9,069 nucleotides of DNA, taken from positions 1-9,069 of the forward strand of contig CAKPLD010000051.1 in the NCBI GenBank assembly GCA_934167225.1. The letters are read 5' to 3'. This document shows positions 8,438-9,069 of this stretch, piece after piece (within the stretch, counting starts at the first letter, position 1; every line of letters begins with the position of its first letter). Made by a program: the position numbers and the translations under genes. The notes under the pieces were generated by a model, which saw nothing but the letters and a program-made list of their open reading frames with translations, was not told where the DNA came from and made no database searches. Source of the stretch: an uncultured Clostridia bacterium (GTDB taxonomy: Bacteria > Bacillota > Clostridia > TANB77 > CAG-508).

Positions 8438-9069
8438 ATTTTTCTAACTTCATTTATTCTTTTATTAATTTCCTCTATATCAATTTCTTCATCATAATTA
8501 ATATCATCTTTTATCCCATAGTTTTCTTTAGCTTTTATTATTCTTTTTACACTCATATCTATTTTATATTTATTTAAAATTCCTAAATTTACCATTTCAT
8601 AAATTTTTAAAATTGCCTTTTCTTCATCCTTTTCATTAAATCTCATTATGCTTATATCGTTTCCAGCCTCAAACGATTTAACTAACGCGTTTGCAGTTCC
8701 ATATCTATATCTAACAGCTTTCATTTTTAAATCATCTGATATTACAAGGCCTCTATAATGATATTTTTTTCTTAAATATTTTGTTATAAATTTTCTTGAC
8801 ATTGAGCATGGATTTTTATCAAACATTCCTCTTATTTTTAAATGTCCAACTAATATTCCATCTACGCCATGTTTTATAGCGCTTTCAAATGGTATCATAT
8901 CTTCACTTTCTAATGTGCCTATACCCAATTTTATTTTTGGAAGCACCAAGTGTGAATCTCCTTTTGTGGCTCCATGACCTGGGAAATGTTTTGCAACTGC
9001 TATTATATTTTTGGCTTTATATTCATTTATTTGAATTAGTCCATATTTACTTACCTTTTTATAATCTTT
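8425..9069 (-). CDS. NagZ-like family 3 glycoside hydrolase, C-terminal part
   Basis: This is the last 215 residues of a family-3 beta-N-acetylhexosaminidase whose 5' part lies beyond the right edge. Such enzymes release GlcNAc from cell-wall muropeptides or related sugars. The visible signatures are KHFPGHGATKGDSH (the substrate-binding KHFPGHG and the Asp-His loop whose histidine acts in acid-base catalysis), GVDGILVGHL (matching the usual VMVAH region), and GLVISDDLKMKAV with the nucleophile aspartate in SDD. Then come YGTANALVKSFEAGNDI and a helical end. The frame is open from base 9069, so a start at 8949 would discard the KHFPGHG motif and is wrong. The usual Pro-Leu segment after the first histidine is diverged. 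Whether a signal peptide exists cannot be seen. NagZ is the best family match, but the exact substrate is uncertain. The stop is TAA. Confidence 0.88.
   Translation of the reverse strand, partial: KDYKKVSKYGLIQINEYKAKNIIAVAKHFPGHGATKGDSHLVLPKIKLGIGTLESEDMIPFESAIKHGVDGILVGHLKIRGMFDKNPCSMSRKFITKYLRKKYHYRGLVISDDLKMKAVRYRYGTANALVKSFEAGNDISIMRFNEKDEEKAILKIYEMVNLGILNKYKIDMSVKRIIKAKENYGIKDDINYDEEIDIEEINKRINEVRKICLN

Overview
The window is AT-rich DNA (only the repeat elements are visibly GC-rich) in which every convincing gene lies on the minus strand, so the transcripts read from right to left. Gene content (SUF genes in the order sufC-sufB-sufD-sufS-sufU, linked mnmA, der and a NagZ-type glycosidase), strong AGGAGG-like ribosome sites, consensus sigma-A promoters and arginine codons that are nearly all AGA/AGG point to a low-GC Bacillota, probably Clostridia or a related uncultured lineage. 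I cannot name the species.

Layout in transcription order: (1) 9069-8425, the C-terminal part of a family-3 glycoside hydrolase (NagZ-like) cut by the right edge, followed by a possible 27-residue hydrophobic mini-ORF and a weak hairpin; (2) a sigma-A promoter and der (EngA), a double-GTPase ribosome assembly factor; (3) a 63-base near-perfect palindrome; (4) a consensus promoter with an inverted repeat at the transcription start, then a DtxR/MntR-like regulator with a C-terminal three-cysteine cluster; (5) with no room for another strong promoter, sufC, sufB, sufD, a REP-like repeat cluster, sufS, sufU and mnmA; (6) a promoter and the first 16 codons of another gene running off the left edge.

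The genes form a coherent unit. SufS takes sulfur from cysteine and passes it to SufU. SufB, SufC and SufD assemble the Fe-S cluster. MnmA uses sulfur for tRNA 2-thiouridine. The leading regulator probably senses metal or Fe-S status.

The most striking observation is that sufB and sufS are each interrupted by exactly one extra base, and both interruptions have the same form: a zero-frame CGG codon at which family homology continues one base later as GGA (glycine). sufB reads CTT-C-GGA (Leu-Gly-Ile-Pro) and sufS reads TCA-C-GGA (Ser-Gly-Asn-His-Cys). After skipping one C, both proteins have normal family lengths (465 and 405 residues) and all expected motifs. Without the skip, SufB is a 111-residue stub and SufS lacks its catalytic cysteine. 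By my manual scan, CGG occurs in frame nowhere else in the recognised genes. This suggests that CGG is unassigned or very poorly decoded here and triggers +1 frameshifting, or that CGGA is read as a four-base glycine codon, rather than two independent errors. This is inferred from sequence alone.
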